NCBI RefSeq assembly: GCF_014197135.1 | Contig: NZ_JACIFA010000004.1 | Span: 186,001-250,000 of the forward strand | Reading direction: 5' to 3' | From: Sphingomonas zeae | GTDB taxonomy: Bacteria; Pseudomonadota; Alphaproteobacteria; Sphingomonadales; Sphingomonadaceae | Length of the DNA: 64,000 nucleotides | In this document: piece after piece, positions 7,076-16,236 of the stretch | Numbering within the stretch: the first letter of the stretch is position 1 | Layout of the letters: the number at the start of each line of letters is the position of its first letter | The notes under the pieces: generated by a model | What the model was told of the DNA's origin: nothing | What the model saw: the letters and a program-made list of their open reading frames with translations, nothing else | The model's database searches: none | Position numbers and translations under genes: made by a program

Positions 7076-8146
7076 ATGGGACGATCGAGGCATCTGGCAG
7101 GCGTTTTACTGACAAGCGTTGTTCTATCGCTTTCCGGTGCGGCGCTTGCCGTCCTTCCGACGCCCGATACTGCGAATGTTCGGATGGAGCGGGCGCATAT
7201 CCAATCATCGCCCGACGTGGTTCTGGCAGGCGAGCTACATCTCCCGGCCAAGCCTGCGCAACGCCCTCCGATCGTACTCCTGCTGGGTGGCGGAGGGGCT
7301 TCTCCTCATGGCATTTATCCCCTGCTGGAAGCGCAATTGAATGCAAAAGGGATCGCGACTTTCAGCTTCGACAAGCGCGGTGTCGGCCAGTCGACCGGCA
7401 TTTTCCAGGACGCGATCGACGTCGCTCGGCAGGATGCCCGCGCGGCGCTGCTCTATCTGCGGTCGCGATCCGATGTGATCGATACCGACAGGATCGCCAT
7501 TCTGGGCCTGAGCCAGGGAGCGGTGATTGCGCCTGCGCTCGCGGTCGAAGATCCTCCGGTCGCGGCCCTTGTTCTACTGGCCGCCCCGGCGGGGCAGCGC
7601 GGGCAGATGTTTCTGGACGGGATGCGCTTCAAGCTGACGGCAAGCGGGATGGATCCTGAGGCGGCCGAGCATGTGGTGGAGGCGGCGGGGCTTTACCTAG
7701 ACGCCCTGACGGGAGGTGGTACGGCGAACACCATCGCTGCGCGACGGGGCGCGGTCGTTCAGTCCTTTGTCGCGGCCGGTTGGCGCGCCGATCTGGCGGA
7801 CGGCGCCGTCAAGACCCTGGGCGAGCCTGCAACCTCATCGCTCTATACGGTTGCCGCCAATGCCGTTCTCGCGCAGGTCAAGGCGCCGGTGCTCGCCATC
7901 TATGCCGCGAATGACACGACGGTTTCCACGGCGCTCAGTATGCCTGAAGCGCGGCGCGCACTTGCAAACAATCACGACGCCATGATCGTCGAGATGCCGG
8001 ATGTCGAACATGGCTTCAAACCGCTTGTCACGACGCCTTCGGGGAAGAAGGACTATGCTGGCTGGCCGATTTCCGATCCGGCGACCCTGCGCGTGATCGA
8101 TGACTGGCTTCCGCAGAGATTGCTGCGAGCCCGCGAACGCCCCTGA
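7076..8146 (+). CDS. Secreted alpha/beta hydrolase
   Basis: A 356-residue exported serine hydrolase. A signal peptide (about residues 1-27, ending SGAALA) is followed by an alpha/beta hydrolase core: oxyanion-loop region LLLGGGGASPHG, the strand FSFDKRGVGQS, nucleophile elbow G-L-S-Q-G (about residue 145), acid candidate in IYAANDTTVS (about 285) and His in VEHGFKP (about 322). The GGGGAGG ribosome site five bases before the ATG at 7076 fixes the start. It resembles dienelactone-hydrolase/acyl-esterase-like proteins; the substrate is not evident. It ends 13 bases before the convergent UVR-motif gene. Confidence 0.82.
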   Translation: MGRSRHLAGVLLTSVVLSLSGAALAVLPTPDTANVRMERAHIQSSPDVVLAGELHLPAKPAQRPPIVLLLGGGGASPHGIYPLLEAQLNAKGIATFSFDKRGVGQSTGIFQDAIDVARQDARAALLYLRSRSDVIDTDRIAILGLSQGAVIAPALAVEDPPVAALVLLAAPAGQRGQMFLDGMRFKLTASGMDPEAAEHVVEAAGLYLDALTGGGTANTIAARRGAVVQSFVAAGWRADLADGAVKTLGEPATSSLYTVAANAVLAQVKAPVLAIYAANDTTVSTALSMPEARRALANNHDAMIVEMPDVEHGFKPLVTTPSGKKDYAGWPISDPATLRVIDDWLPQRLLRARERP

Positions 8147-8159
8147 CGTCTCCGATCTG

Positions 8160-8432
8160 CTAACCCTGCCGCCGCCCGCGTCCCTTGGTCATCGGGTCGG
8201 GTTTTTTCGGCGGGACCCAGCCCTTGGGGCGTTCGGGGCGGGACTGGCTGGTGCCCAGACCCATCGCACCGGGTTGCTGGCGGGTCAGGCCGCTGGTGTC
8301 GACCCCGACATCCTCCGCGCCGCCGCGCAGCAGGCTGATGCGGTCGCGTAAGGCCCGCGCCTCCTCGAAGTCGAGGCGTTCGGCGGCGGCTTCCATCTGG
8401 CGGCGCAGTTCTTCGAGGGTGGGGGCGGTCAT
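8160..8432 (-). CDS. UvrB/UvrC (UVR) motif-containing small protein
   Basis: A 90-residue protein whose first 35 residues form a single UVR motif (LEELRRQMEAAAERLDFEEARALRDRI), the helical hairpin that joins UvrB to UvrC. The rest is a Pro/Gly/Lys-rich tail (KGWVPPKKPDPMTKGRGRRQG) that is probably disordered. It sits 15 bases downstream of mnmA on the same strand, so the two are likely cotranscribed. A role as an adaptor in repair or protein quality control is inferred only from the motif. Confidence 0.8.
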   Translation of the reverse strand: MTAPTLEELRRQMEAAAERLDFEEARALRDRISLLRGGAEDVGVDTSGLTRQQPGAMGLGTSQSRPERPKGWVPPKKPDPMTKGRGRRQG

Positions 8433-8447
8433 GCCCGGATCAACGCC

Positions 8448-9554
8448 TCAGGCGGCGATGCGTGCCGCCTCGGTCTCGGCGATCCAGCCGCCGCCGAGCA
8501 CCCGGTCGCCGTCGTACAGCACCGCCGCCTGGCCCGGGGACACGCCATATTCGGGCGTGTCGAAGACCAGCTGGTCGCCGACCATGCGCGCCGGAACGGG
8601 TTTCGCCATCGAGCGGACCTTGGCGAAGAGCGGGCCGTCGAGCGGGCCGAGGACATTCATACCGGTCAACCGTGCCGCCTCGACCGCCAGCGCGGTGCGC
8701 GGGCCGACGACGACGCGCCTGGTGTCAGGCTCCAGCCGGACGACATAGAGCGGCTCGGGGCTGCCCCCGATCTCCAGCCCCCGCCGCTGGCCGACGGTAT
8801 AGTGGATCAGGCCGCGATGCTCGCCCAGCTTGGCGCCGGACAGATCGACGATGTCGCCGCGCGTATCCGATTCCGGACGCAATTTCTTCACGAGGCCCGC
8901 ATAGTCGCCATCGGGCACGAAGCAGATGTCCTGGCTGTCGGGCTTGGCCGCGACGCCCAGACCCAGTTCGGCGGCGATCTCGCGCACCCGCGACTTGGGA
9001 AGAGCGCCCAGCGGGAAGCGCAGGAAATCCAGTTGCGTCTGGGTGGTGGCGAAGAGGAAATAGCTCTGGTCGCGCGCCGGATCGGCCCCGCGATGCAGTT
9101 CGGCTCCCTGAGCCCCCTCGACCCGGCGGACATAATGGCCGGTCGCCAGACAGTCGGCGCCCAGGTCGCGCGCCAGCTTCAGCAGGTCGGTGAATTTCGG
9201 CCCCATATTGCACTGGACACAGGGGATCGGCGTGCGCCCGGCCAGATATTCGTCGGCGAAGCGATCGACCACCTGGGTGCGAAAACTGTCCTCATGGTCG
9301 AAGACATAATGCGCGATGCCCAGGCGATCGCAAACCGCGCGCGCATCGCGAATGTCGCGACCCGCGCAGCACGCACCCGCGCGGCCCACCGCCTCGCCAT
9401 GGTCGTAGAGTTGCAGGGTGACGCCGATCGTCTCGGCTCCCGTGGCATGGGCGAGCGCGGCCACGACCGAACTGTCGACGCCGCCCGACATCGCCACCAC
9501 GATCCGACGTGCCCGGAGATCGCCCCCAAGCTGAAAGTCCACCATCTGCTCCAT
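8448..9554 (-). CDS. mnmA: tRNA-specific 2-thiouridylase MnmA
   Basis: A 368-residue enzyme that thiolates U34 of tRNA-Lys, -Glu and -Gln, using ATP and a sulfur relay. The PP-loop is at the N-terminus ([17 protein letters not shown]). The catalytic cysteines are in [11 protein letters not shown] (about residue 105) and [11 protein letters not shown] (about 200), and the tRNA-binding motif ATGHYVR is present. The C-terminal beta-barrel domain ([11 protein letters not shown]) is complete. An ATG 36 bases upstream is open, but AAGGGGG spaced five bases before 9554 picks [11 protein letters not shown] as the start. The UVR-motif gene follows in the same direction. Confidence 0.95.
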   Translation of the reverse strand: MEQMVDFQLGGDLRARRIVVAMSGGVDSSVVAALAHATGAETIGVTLQLYDHGEAVGRAGACCAGRDIRDARAVCDRLGIAHYVFDHEDSFRTQVVDRFADEYLAGRTPIPCVQCNMGPKFTDLLKLARDLGADCLATGHYVRRVEGAQGAELHRGADPARDQSYFLFATTQTQLDFLRFPLGALPKSRVREIAAELGLGVAAKPDSQDICFVPDGDYAGLVKKLRPESDTRGDIVDLSGAKLGEHRGLIHYTVGQRRGLEIGGSPEPLYVVRLEPDTRRVVVGPRTALAVEAARLTGMNVLGPLDGPLFAKVRSMAKPVPARMVGDQLVFDTPEYGVSPGQAAVLYDGDRVLGGGWIAETEAARIAA

Positions 9555-9631
9555 GACCGCCCCCTTACGCCTTTCGCGCGCGTCATGCAAAAAGCCGCCA
9601 ATGCCCTTGTTTCAACCCGCCGGGCGCGACC

Positions 9632-9964
9632 GTGCCGAGCCTTTCGCCAAGACAGAATGTTGGCGGGCCTTTACCCGGCTTTCATATCCCGCCGATAAGA
9701 AGGCCACTCACCCACCGGGATTGGACCTCGCTTTTGGACCTGAGTTTCAGCCGTTTCGATCGGGATACCGAACTGACGGTGCTGCCGCCGGACTTGGCCG
9801 TGCTGATGGTCGGTGCGACCGCACGGCAGGCGGCCAGTCCGACCGCGGCGGTGCAGGCAGGGTTCGTCCGCGTGTCACCCGATCCGATGCTGTTCGCACC
9901 GCTCGACGGGGCATTCAACGGACCGATGGCCCGGGCGCTGATGGGGTGGAAATTGCATGAGTGA
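9632..9964 (+). CDS. Small hypothetical protein upstream of sciP
   Basis: The last 75-80 codons (from about 9734) have the strong G/C third-position bias of real genes here and encode a soluble, mildly hydrophobic protein with no recognised motif (DLSFSRFDRDTELTVLPPDLAVLMVGATA onward). The start is unclear: the frame opens with GTG at 9632 and has a TTG at 9734, but neither has a good ribosome site. It ends 94 bases before sciP. It could be a sphingomonad-specific small gene; no function can be proposed. Confidence 0.42.
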   Translation: MPSLSPRQNVGGPLPGFHIPPIRRPLTHRDWTSLLDLSFSRFDRDTELTVLPPDLAVLMVGATARQAASPTAAVQAGFVRVSPDPMLFAPLDGAFNGPMARALMGWKLHE

Positions 9965-10058
9965 CCCGTTAACCTTTCGATTTTAGGCGATGCTCAAGGG
10001 TCCATGGTAAACGGCCCCGCAGACGACATGGGGTAGGGAGCCCCAATGAGGTTTGATG

Positions 10059-10358
10059 ATGATCGAGAACCAGAAGATCCGCCCTGCCAAGGTAATCGGG
10101 CCGCTCGGCGAACCGCTGACGCTCGAAACCCTGCCGCCGCCCAGCACCACCCGCTGGGTCGTCCGCCGCAAGGCGGAGGTCGTCGCGGCCGTCAATGGCG
10201 GTCTGCTCTCGGTCGACGAGGTCTGCGACCGATATGGCCTGACCGTCGAGGAATTCGCCGGGTGGCAGCGCGCGATCGACCGGTCGGGGATGCCCGGACT
10301 GCGCGTCACTCGCATCCAGCATTATCGTTCACTCTATGAGCGCCAGCAGAAATATTGA
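10059..10358 (+). CDS. sciP: CtrA inhibitor SciP (DUF1153)
   Basis: A 99-residue DNA-binding protein that in Caulobacter binds CtrA and blocks its activation of target promoters during G1. Family features: the PRPKVIGP-like start (KIRPAKVIGPLGEPLTL), LPPPSTTRWVVRRKAEVVAAVNGGLLS and the helix-turn-helix region EVCDRYGLTVEEFAGWQRAIDRSGMPGLRVTR. GAGG at 10048-10051 is best spaced for the ATG at 10059; another ATG lies one codon upstream. A GTTAACC half-site, the CtrA half-box, lies about 85 bases upstream, which would fit the known CtrA-SciP feedback but is weak on its own. Confidence 0.93.
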   Translation: MIENQKIRPAKVIGPLGEPLTLETLPPPSTTRWVVRRKAEVVAAVNGGLLSVDEVCDRYGLTVEEFAGWQRAIDRSGMPGLRVTRIQHYRSLYERQQKY

Positions 10359-10424
10359 GGTCGCCATCTCGACCAATGTCTTGTTAACAAACCAAACGTT
10401 TCGCCGCATTGCCGGTACGGGCAC

Positions 10425-10450
10425 GGAACAATAACCGGCATTCGCACGTC
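10425..10450 (+). promoter_or_regulatory. Candidate EcfG general-stress promoter
   Basis: GGAAC, 17 bases, CGTC, against the consensus GGAAC-N16/17-CGTT: exact -35, one mismatch in the -10. It lies 44 bases upstream of the GlsB-type stress membrane protein gene, a class of gene often under general-stress control. Confidence 0.5.
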
Positions 10451-10493
10451 TTCCCCCCGTGTCCCGCTCGCGGGCCCAACGGAGGGAAAGACA

Positions 10494-10751
10494 ATGGGTA
10501 TTATCCTGTGGCTTATCGTCGGTGGTGTCATTGGCTGGCTGGCCAGCATCATCATGCGTACTGATGCTCAGCAGGGCATCTTCCTGAACATCGTCGTCGG
10601 TGTCGTCGGCGCGTTCATCGGCGGTCTGATCTTTGCAGGCGGTTCGATCAACAATGCCGGCCTGACGCTGACCTCGTTCCTCGTTTCGCTGCTGGGCGCC
10701 GTCGTCCTGCTGGCGATCGTGAACCTCGTTCGTCGTGGCCGGGTGCGCTAA
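10494..10751 (+). CDS. GlsB/YeaQ/YmgE family stress-response membrane protein
   Basis: An 85-residue, very hydrophobic protein with three membrane segments (about residues 2-20, 27-47 and 57-78) and the Gly-rich family pattern GGVIGWLASIIM and GAFIGGLIF. It belongs to the transglycosylase-associated/GlsB family of small inner-membrane proteins induced by acid, osmotic or general stress; its biochemical role is unknown. GGAGGG lies 7 bases before the ATG. An EcfG-like promoter candidate is upstream and an intrinsic terminator follows, so it is a single-gene unit. Confidence 0.92.
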   Translation: MGIILWLIVGGVIGWLASIIMRTDAQQGIFLNIVVGVVGAFIGGLIFAGGSINNAGLTLTSFLVSLLGAVVLLAIVNLVRRGRVR

Positions 10752-10779
10752 GACCGCATCCGCTCACTGAGCCGAAAAG

Positions 10780-10809
10780 GGCCGTCCGGGATGACCGGGC
10801 GGCCTTTTT
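10780..10809 (+). terminator. Rho-independent terminator after the GlsB-type gene
   Basis: A ten base-pair stem (GGCCGTCCGG with CCGGGCGGCC, one G-U pair), five-base loop GATGA, then TTTTT. It begins 29 bases after the stop codon. Confidence 0.9.
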
Positions 10810-10892
10810 CGTATGTGGGGGTATGGCGGCGCGCGGCTGTACCCGCCGGGGAGGGCGCCCCCATGCCGCACGGGCGATGGGGGCGGGAGCGA

Positions 10893-11636
10893 TCAATTCA
10901 GCAGGAAACGGACCGACACATTGACGGTGACGTCGCGCTCGCCCGGCGCGATGCTGGTCTTTTCCATGGCGTCGGAGCGCATCGCCTGGGCGCGGATCAT
11001 CATCGGACGTTCAGGCCCGCCCGCATCCGCGCCGTTCTCCGTGATCGACACGATCCGCACGACGCGCAGCCCGGCGGCCTTGGCATAAAGCTCGGCCCGT
11101 GCGCGCGCGCGCTGGATGGCGTCCGCCCGCGCCTCGTCGAGCGCGGCGTCGGGCTTGTCGATCGAGAGGTTGGGGCCGTCGATCTGGTTCGCCCCCTGCG
11201 CGACCAGCGCGTCCAGAACGCTGCCCGACTTGGCAACGTCGCGGAACCGGACGCTGAGCGTGTTGGTCGCCTGATAGCCGGTGATCGCCGGGGGCACGTT
11301 CTCGCCATAGCGATATTGCGGCTGGAGCTGCACGGTCGCGGTCTGAATGTCGCGGTCGGCGATCCCTGCGCGCTTCACGGCGGCCAGTACCCGCGCCATG
11401 CGCTGCGCATTGTCCGACAGAGCGGCGGCGGCGGTCGCGCCCTGGCTGACCACCCCTGCGCGAATCGTCGCGAGGTCGGGCACGCGCGTCGTGCGTCCCT
11501 CCGCCGAGACGTCGAGCACCGCGCCTGCGGCCGGCACCAGCGGCTCGACCGTGGGGGCGGGCTGGACCTGGGCGATCGCCGTCACGGGTGCGAGCGCGGC
11601 GGGGGCCAGTGCGGCCATGAGCAGTATCTTGTTCAT
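10893..11636 (-). CDS. SIMPL domain (DUF541) periplasmic protein
   Basis: A 247-residue exported protein. A signal peptide (MNKILLMAALAPAALAPVTAIA) precedes a full DUF541/SIMPL domain (about residues 38-245), recognised by VSAEGRTTRVPDLATIRAGVVSQG, the IQTATVQLQPQY segment and the helix DARADAIQRARARAELYAKAAGL-like region. Members oligomerise into cage-like assemblies and are linked to oxidative stress; the molecular role is unsettled. AAGGGAG abuts an upstream ATG at 11642 but is six bases from the ATG at 11636, which is therefore preferred. Divergent from the RND pump operon. Confidence 0.88.
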   Translation of the reverse strand: MNKILLMAALAPAALAPVTAIAQVQPAPTVEPLVPAAGAVLDVSAEGRTTRVPDLATIRAGVVSQGATAAAALSDNAQRMARVLAAVKRAGIADRDIQTATVQLQPQYRYGENVPPAITGYQATNTLSVRFRDVAKSGSVLDALVAQGANQIDGPNLSIDKPDAALDEARADAIQRARARAELYAKAAGLRVVRIVSITENGADAGGPERPMMIRAQAMRSDAMEKTSIAPGERDVTVNVSVRFLLN

Positions 11637-11758
11637 CGACATCTCCCTTGTGATGGTGACCCGAGGCTTTGGCGCCTCCTGGCAAAACAGGTGATGAACG
11701 CCTTTCATTCCCCTTGGAGCCGCCGTCATTACCACTTAACAAAAGACGCTTGAGCGGT

Positions 11759-11778
11759 GTGCTATATTTCTATAACAC
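11759..11778. promoter_or_regulatory. Inverted repeat upstream of the RND pump operon
   Basis: GTG-C-TATA-TTTC-TATA-A-CAC, a 20-base imperfect palindrome in an A/T-rich patch 70 bases before the adaptor gene. Its symmetry and place suggest an operator or an operator overlapping a -10 element. No regulator gene is adjacent. Confidence 0.4.
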
Positions 11779-11847
11779 AGCGGGGATGCGCGCATCCTGC
11801 CTGGCAAAATGCGCACGATGGATGCGGTACGGGGATCGGTGACGAAC

Positions 11848-13026
11848 ATGAATTACGAGACGGGGGCGATCGGTGACGGCCGGCATCCAGGGCTGGAGGG
11901 GCCGGTGTCCGCACCGCGCCGGCGCTGGATCTGGGGCGTCGCGGCCGTGGTCGTGCTGGTGCTGGCGGGCTGGTTCCTGTTCGGCGGCAAGAAGCACGAT
12001 GCGGCCGGCGGGGCGGGTGCGGGAACGCAGGTGCCCAACATCACCGTGGTCGTCCCCGGCCAGCAGGCGGTCAGCCGGGTGATTTCCGCCACCGGGACGC
12101 TCGCCGCACGCCGCGAAATGCCGGTCGGCGTCGCGGGCGAGGGGGGCATGATCACCCGCGTCCTAGTCGAACCGGGCCAGTGGGTGCGCGCCGGACAGGT
12201 GCTGGCGACGGTCGATCGCTCGGTACAGACCCAGACCGCCTCGGCCCTGAACGCGCAGATCGCGGTCGCCCAGTCGGATCAGCAGATTGCCCAGTCCGAA
12301 CTCGACCGGGCGCAGCAGCTGGTCGATCGCGGCTTCATCTCCAAGGCCGATCTCCAGCGCCGCACCGCGACCCGCGATGCCGCCGCCGCCCGTGTCCGCG
12401 CGGCGCAGGCGACCTTCCGCGAGGCGCAGGCGCGCAACGGTCGACTCGACATTCGCGCGCCCGCCGAGGGCCTGATCCTGACCCGCGCGGCCGAGCCGGG
12501 CCAGATCGTCAGCTCCGGCTCGGGCGTGCTGTTCCGCATGGCGATGGGCGGGCAGATGGAACTGCGCGCGCAGCTCGCCGAATCGGACCTGGTCGGCCTG
12601 AATGTCGGCGCGCCCGCGACGGTCACGCCGGTCGGCGGCGACACGCGTTTCAAGGGCGAGGTTTGGCAGGTGTCGCCGGTCATCGATCCGCAGACGCGTC
12701 AGGGCATTGCGCGCATCGCCCTGTCCTACAACCCGGCGCTGCGCCCCGGCGGCTTCGCGGCGGCGACTATCCGCGGCGGGGCAGGCCATGCCCCGGTGCT
12801 GCCGGACTCGGCGATCCAAAGCGACGACAAGGGCAGTTTCGTGTATATCGTCGGGCCTGACAACAAGGTCGCGCGTCGCGACGTGAAGATCGGGCAGGTG
12901 TCGGACGATGGCGTGACCATCGCCTCGGGCCTGAAGGGTGACGAGCGGGTCGTGCGTTCGGCGGGCGGCTTCCTGGCGGCGGGGCAGCTGGTCCACCCGA
13001 TCCTTGCAGGCCAGGAGGCCAAGTAA
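11848..13026 (+). CDS. RND efflux periplasmic adaptor (membrane fusion protein)
   Basis: A 392-residue HlyD/AcrA-like adaptor bridging an RND transporter and an outer membrane channel. One N-terminal membrane anchor (about residues 28-45, RRRWIWGVAAVVVLVLAGWFLF) is followed by the barrel-sandwich (lipoyl-like) halves around VGVAGEGGMITRVLVEPGQWVRAGQVLATVD and LDIRAPAEGLILTRAAEPGQIV, separated by a Gln/Ala-rich helical hairpin, then the beta-barrel and membrane-proximal domains. No lipobox, so it is anchored by the helix. Upstream ATGs at 11809 and 11818 are possible starts; none has a strong ribosome site. The transporter gene follows after one base. Confidence 0.9.
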   Translation: MNYETGAIGDGRHPGLEGPVSAPRRRWIWGVAAVVVLVLAGWFLFGGKKHDAAGGAGAGTQVPNITVVVPGQQAVSRVISATGTLAARREMPVGVAGEGGMITRVLVEPGQWVRAGQVLATVDRSVQTQTASALNAQIAVAQSDQQIAQSELDRAQQLVDRGFISKADLQRRTATRDAAAARVRAAQATFREAQARNGRLDIRAPAEGLILTRAAEPGQIVSSGSGVLFRMAMGGQMELRAQLAESDLVGLNVGAPATVTPVGGDTRFKGEVWQVSPVIDPQTRQGIARIALSYNPALRPGGFAAATIRGGAGHAPVLPDSAIQSDDKGSFVYIVGPDNKVARRDVKIGQVSDDGVTIASGLKGDERVVRSAGGFLAAGQLVHPILAGQEAK

Positions 13027-13027
13027 G

Positions 13028-16000
13028 ATGAGTTTCCGCAACATCTCTGCCTGGGCGATCCGGAACCCGGTTCCGCCGATCGTCCTGTTCGTCGCGCTGA
13101 CGTTGGCGGGGATCGTCAGCTTCATGCGGATGGACGTCAACAACGACCCCGACATCGATTTCCCGATCGTCGTGGTCGTCGTGAGCCAGCCGGGTGCGGC
13201 GCCGACCGAACTGGAGACGCAAGTCACCCAGCGGGTCGAGGCGGCGTTGCGGAACCTGCAGGGCGTCGACCAGATCACCTCGACCGTGACCGAGGGGCAG
13301 TCGCAGACGCTGGTCCAGCTCGACATCGGCACGCCGATCGACCGCGCGGTCAGCGATGCGCGCGATGCGATCAGCCAGATTCGCTCGATGCTGCCCGACG
13401 GTATCCTGGAGCCGCAGGTCATTCGCGTCGATTCGACCGATAACGACCTGGCCAGCTATTCGGCGGTCGCGTCCAACATGACGCCCGAACAGCTTAGCTG
13501 GTATATCGACAACAACGTCACCAAGGAATTGCTGGGCGTCCCCGGCCTGTCCAAGGTCATCCGCAATGGCGGGGTGAGCCGCGAAATCCGCGTCATCCTC
13601 GATCCGTTGAAATTGCAGGCGCAGGGCCTGACCGCGAGCGAGGTCAATGCCCAGCTTCGCATGACCAACCTGAACGCCGCGGGTGGTCGCGCCGAGATCG
13701 CGGGCACCGAACAGGCGGTCCGCGTGCTGGGCAATGCCCGCAACGCCTATGACTTGGGCCAGACCCAGATCAATGTGCGGGGCGGACGGACGGTGCGGCT
13801 GGCGGATATCGCCACCGTGCGCGATCTTTATGCCGAACAGCGTTCGCAGGCGGCGGTCGACGGGCGGCAGGTCATCAGCTTCGACTTTCAGCGCGCCAAG
13901 GGTGCCTCGGACGTCAGCGTCTTCAACGGCGCGGTCGAAAAGCTGAAGGCCCTGGAAAAGCGCAACCCGGAGGTAAAATTCGTCCTCCGCTCGAACAGCG
14001 TGAAATATACCGAGGCGCAGTATGAAAGCGCCATCCATGCGATGATCGAGGGTGCCGTGCTGGCCGTCATCGTCGTCTTCATCTTCCTGCGCGACTGGCG
14101 CGCGACGGTGATCTCGGCGCTGGCCATTCCGCTGTCGGCAATTCCCGCTTTCTGGTTCATGGACCTGCTGGGCTTCACGCTGAACCAGATGACGCTGCTG
14201 GCGCTCAGCCTGGTGGCGGGCGTGCTGGTCGACGACGCGATCGTGGAGATCGAGAATATCGTGCGCCATATGCGGATGGGCAAATCCGCCTATCAGGCGT
14301 CGATCGACGCGGCGGACGAAATCGGCCTCGCCGTGCTCGCCACCACCATGGCGATCGTCGCGGTGTTCCTGCCGGTGGCGCTGATGCCCGGCGTTCCGGG
14401 CCAGTATTTCAAGAATTTCGGCCTGACCGTGGTCGTCTCGGTGCTGATGAGCCTGGCGGTCGCGCGCATGATCACGCCGATGATCGCGGCCTATTTCCTG
14501 AAGTCGGCGGGTCATGCCAGCCATGGCGAGGGCCGTTTGATGGACGCCTATATGGCGACGTTGCGCTGGTCGCTGCGCTATGACCGGCCGACCGATGGCG
14601 TGCGGCGCGGGTTCTTCCGCCGCTTTTTCGGGCGGTTCCGCGATCATCGGCTGTGGGTGATTGGCATCGGCATGGGCGCCTTTGTGCTGACGATCGCGAT
14701 GTTCGCGATCATCCCCAAGACCTTCCAGCCGCCACAGGACAATGACCAGGCGGTTGCCAAGATCGAAATGGTGCCCGGCACGACGCTGGCCCAGACCGAT
14801 CAGGTTGTGAAGAAGGTCGCGCAGTTCCTGAAAAAGCAGCCGGACGTCGAGTCGGTCTATTCGCGCACCGGCGTCGGCAATGGCCGTGTGGTCGCGACGT
14901 TGAAGGAGGACCGCTCGATGAAGAGCACCGACTTCGAACGCTCGCTGGCTCCCGAACTGGCCGCGATTCCCGATGCGCGTGTGACCTTCCAGTCGCAATT
15001 CGGCTGGGGATCGAGCGGGCGCGATCTGACCATCACCCTGGGCGGTGACGATCCCGCCGTGCTGCGCGATACCGCGAACAAGATCGTCCAGCAGATGGGC
15101 ACGCTGCCCGGTCTCGTTGCGCCGCGCATCGTCGGCAATCTCGACCGGCCGGAAATCGTCATCCGCCCACGGCTCGATCTCGCCGCCAGCCTGGGCGTGA
15201 CGACGCAGGCGCTGTCCAGCGCGATCCGCATCGCGACCCTGGGGGATATCGACCAGAATTCGGCGCGCTTCTCGCTGTCGGATCGCCAGGTGCCGATCCG
15301 CGTCGCGCTCGACCAGAATGCCCGCGCGCGCTTGTCGACCATCCAGAACCTGCCGGTGCAGACGCAGACCGGCGGCTCAGTGCCCTTGAGCGTCGTCGCC
15401 GATATCGGTCTGGGCGCGGGGCCGACCCAGATCGACCGCGTCAACCAGCGGCGGCAGGTGACGGTCGGCGCCGACCTCGCCAAGGGCGTGATCAGCGGCG
15501 ACGCGATGAAGAGGGTCCACGACCTGCCGATCATGAAGAACCTGCCCATGGGGGTCAGCGAAATGGTGCTGGGCCAGGCCAAGATGCAGGCGGAGATGAT
15601 GCGGAATTTCTTCACCGCGATCATCTCGGCCATCTTCATGGTCTTTGCGGTGCTGGTCCTGCTCTATCGCCGCTTCCTGCCGCCCTTCGTCAACATGGCC
15701 TCGCTGCTGCTCGCGCCGCTGGGCGGATTACTGGCGCTGTATTTCAGCGGCAATCCGCTGTCGCTGCCGGTCTATATCGGCCTGCTGATGCTGCTGGGCA
15801 TCGTCGCGAAAAACTCGATCCTGTTGATCGACTTCGCGCTGGAGGAGATCGCCAAGGGCGTGCCGATCCGCGACGCTGTGCTCGATGCGGGCCACAAGCG
15901 CGCCCAGCCGATCGTGATGACCACGGTGGCGATGGTCGCGGGCATGATCCCGACCGCGCTGTCGCTGGGCGGCGACGGATCATGGCGCAGCCCGATGGGT

Positions 16001-16234
16001 GTGACGGTGATCGGCGGCCTTGCCTTGTCGACGGTCTTGACCCTGCTCATCGTCCCCGCCGCATTCAGCCTTGCGGTGGGCGTCGAACGCTGGATCGGCC
16101 CGCGTCTGAGCAAGCGCTTGCTGACCTACAAGCCTGGCGACGAGCTGGGCAGCGGGCCGGTGATCGAAGGCCCCGCCGGCGGCCCTGCGCTGCCGCCCGC
16201 CACGGGCAAGCTGGGGTATGATCCGGCGGAGTAA
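13028..16234 (+). CDS. RND family efflux transporter permease (AcrB/MdtB-like)
   Basis: A 1068-residue proton-driven inner-membrane exporter. The layout is typical: N-terminal membrane helix, porter domain 1 (TQRVEAALRNLQGVDQITSTVTEG), helices 2-6 with the conserved proton-relay Asp pair in VDDAIVEIEN (about residues 400-410), porter domain 2, and helices 8-12 with GIVAKNSILLIDFA and the GMIPTALS motif. Length is standard. It forms a two-gene unit with the preceding adaptor; no outer membrane factor is attached, so it may share the OprM-like one at 21.7 kb. The substrate is unknown. Confidence 0.95.
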   Translation: MSFRNISAWAIRNPVPPIVLFVALTLAGIVSFMRMDVNNDPDIDFPIVVVVVSQPGAAPTELETQVTQRVEAALRNLQGVDQITSTVTEGQSQTLVQLDIGTPIDRAVSDARDAISQIRSMLPDGILEPQVIRVDSTDNDLASYSAVASNMTPEQLSWYIDNNVTKELLGVPGLSKVIRNGGVSREIRVILDPLKLQAQGLTASEVNAQLRMTNLNAAGGRAEIAGTEQAVRVLGNARNAYDLGQTQINVRGGRTVRLADIATVRDLYAEQRSQAAVDGRQVISFDFQRAKGASDVSVFNGAVEKLKALEKRNPEVKFVLRSNSVKYTEAQYESAIHAMIEGAVLAVIVVFIFLRDWRATVISALAIPLSAIPAFWFMDLLGFTLNQMTLLALSLVAGVLVDDAIVEIENIVRHMRMGKSAYQASIDAADEIGLAVLATTMAIVAVFLPVALMPGVPGQYFKNFGLTVVVSVLMSLAVARMITPMIAAYFLKSAGHASHGEGRLMDAYMATLRWSLRYDRPTDGVRRGFFRRFFGRFRDHRLWVIGIGMGAFVLTIAMFAIIPKTFQPPQDNDQAVAKIEMVPGTTLAQTDQVVKKVAQFLKKQPDVESVYSRTGVGNGRVVATLKEDRSMKSTDFERSLAPELAAIPDARVTFQSQFGWGSSGRDLTITLGGDDPAVLRDTANKIVQQMGTLPGLVAPRIVGNLDRPEIVIRPRLDLAASLGVTTQALSSAIRIATLGDIDQNSARFSLSDRQVPIRVALDQNARARLSTIQNLPVQTQTGGSVPLSVVADIGLGAGPTQIDRVNQRRQVTVGADLAKGVISGDAMKRVHDLPIMKNLPMGVSEMVLGQAKMQAEMMRNFFTAIISAIFMVFAVLVLLYRRFLPPFVNMASLLLAPLGGLLALYFSGNPLSLPVYIGLLMLLGIVAKNSILLIDFALEEIAKGVPIRDAVLDAGHKRAQPIVMTTVAMVAGMIPTALSLGGDGSWRSPMGVTVIGGLALSTVLTLLIVPAAFSLAVGVERWIGPRLSKRLLTYKPGDELGSGPVIEGPAGGPALPPATGKLGYDPAE

Positions 16235-16236
16235 AT

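Noticed and set aside
9965..10055. A CtrA-binding site upstream of sciP
   Set aside because: There is a GTTAACC half-site, but no TTAA-N7-TTAA full box; too weak to list as a site.
12767..14998. A 743-codon minus-strand frame opposite the RND adaptor and transporter
   Set aside because: Antisense to conserved coding sequence, and its protein shows only His/Asp/Arg-rich shadow composition.
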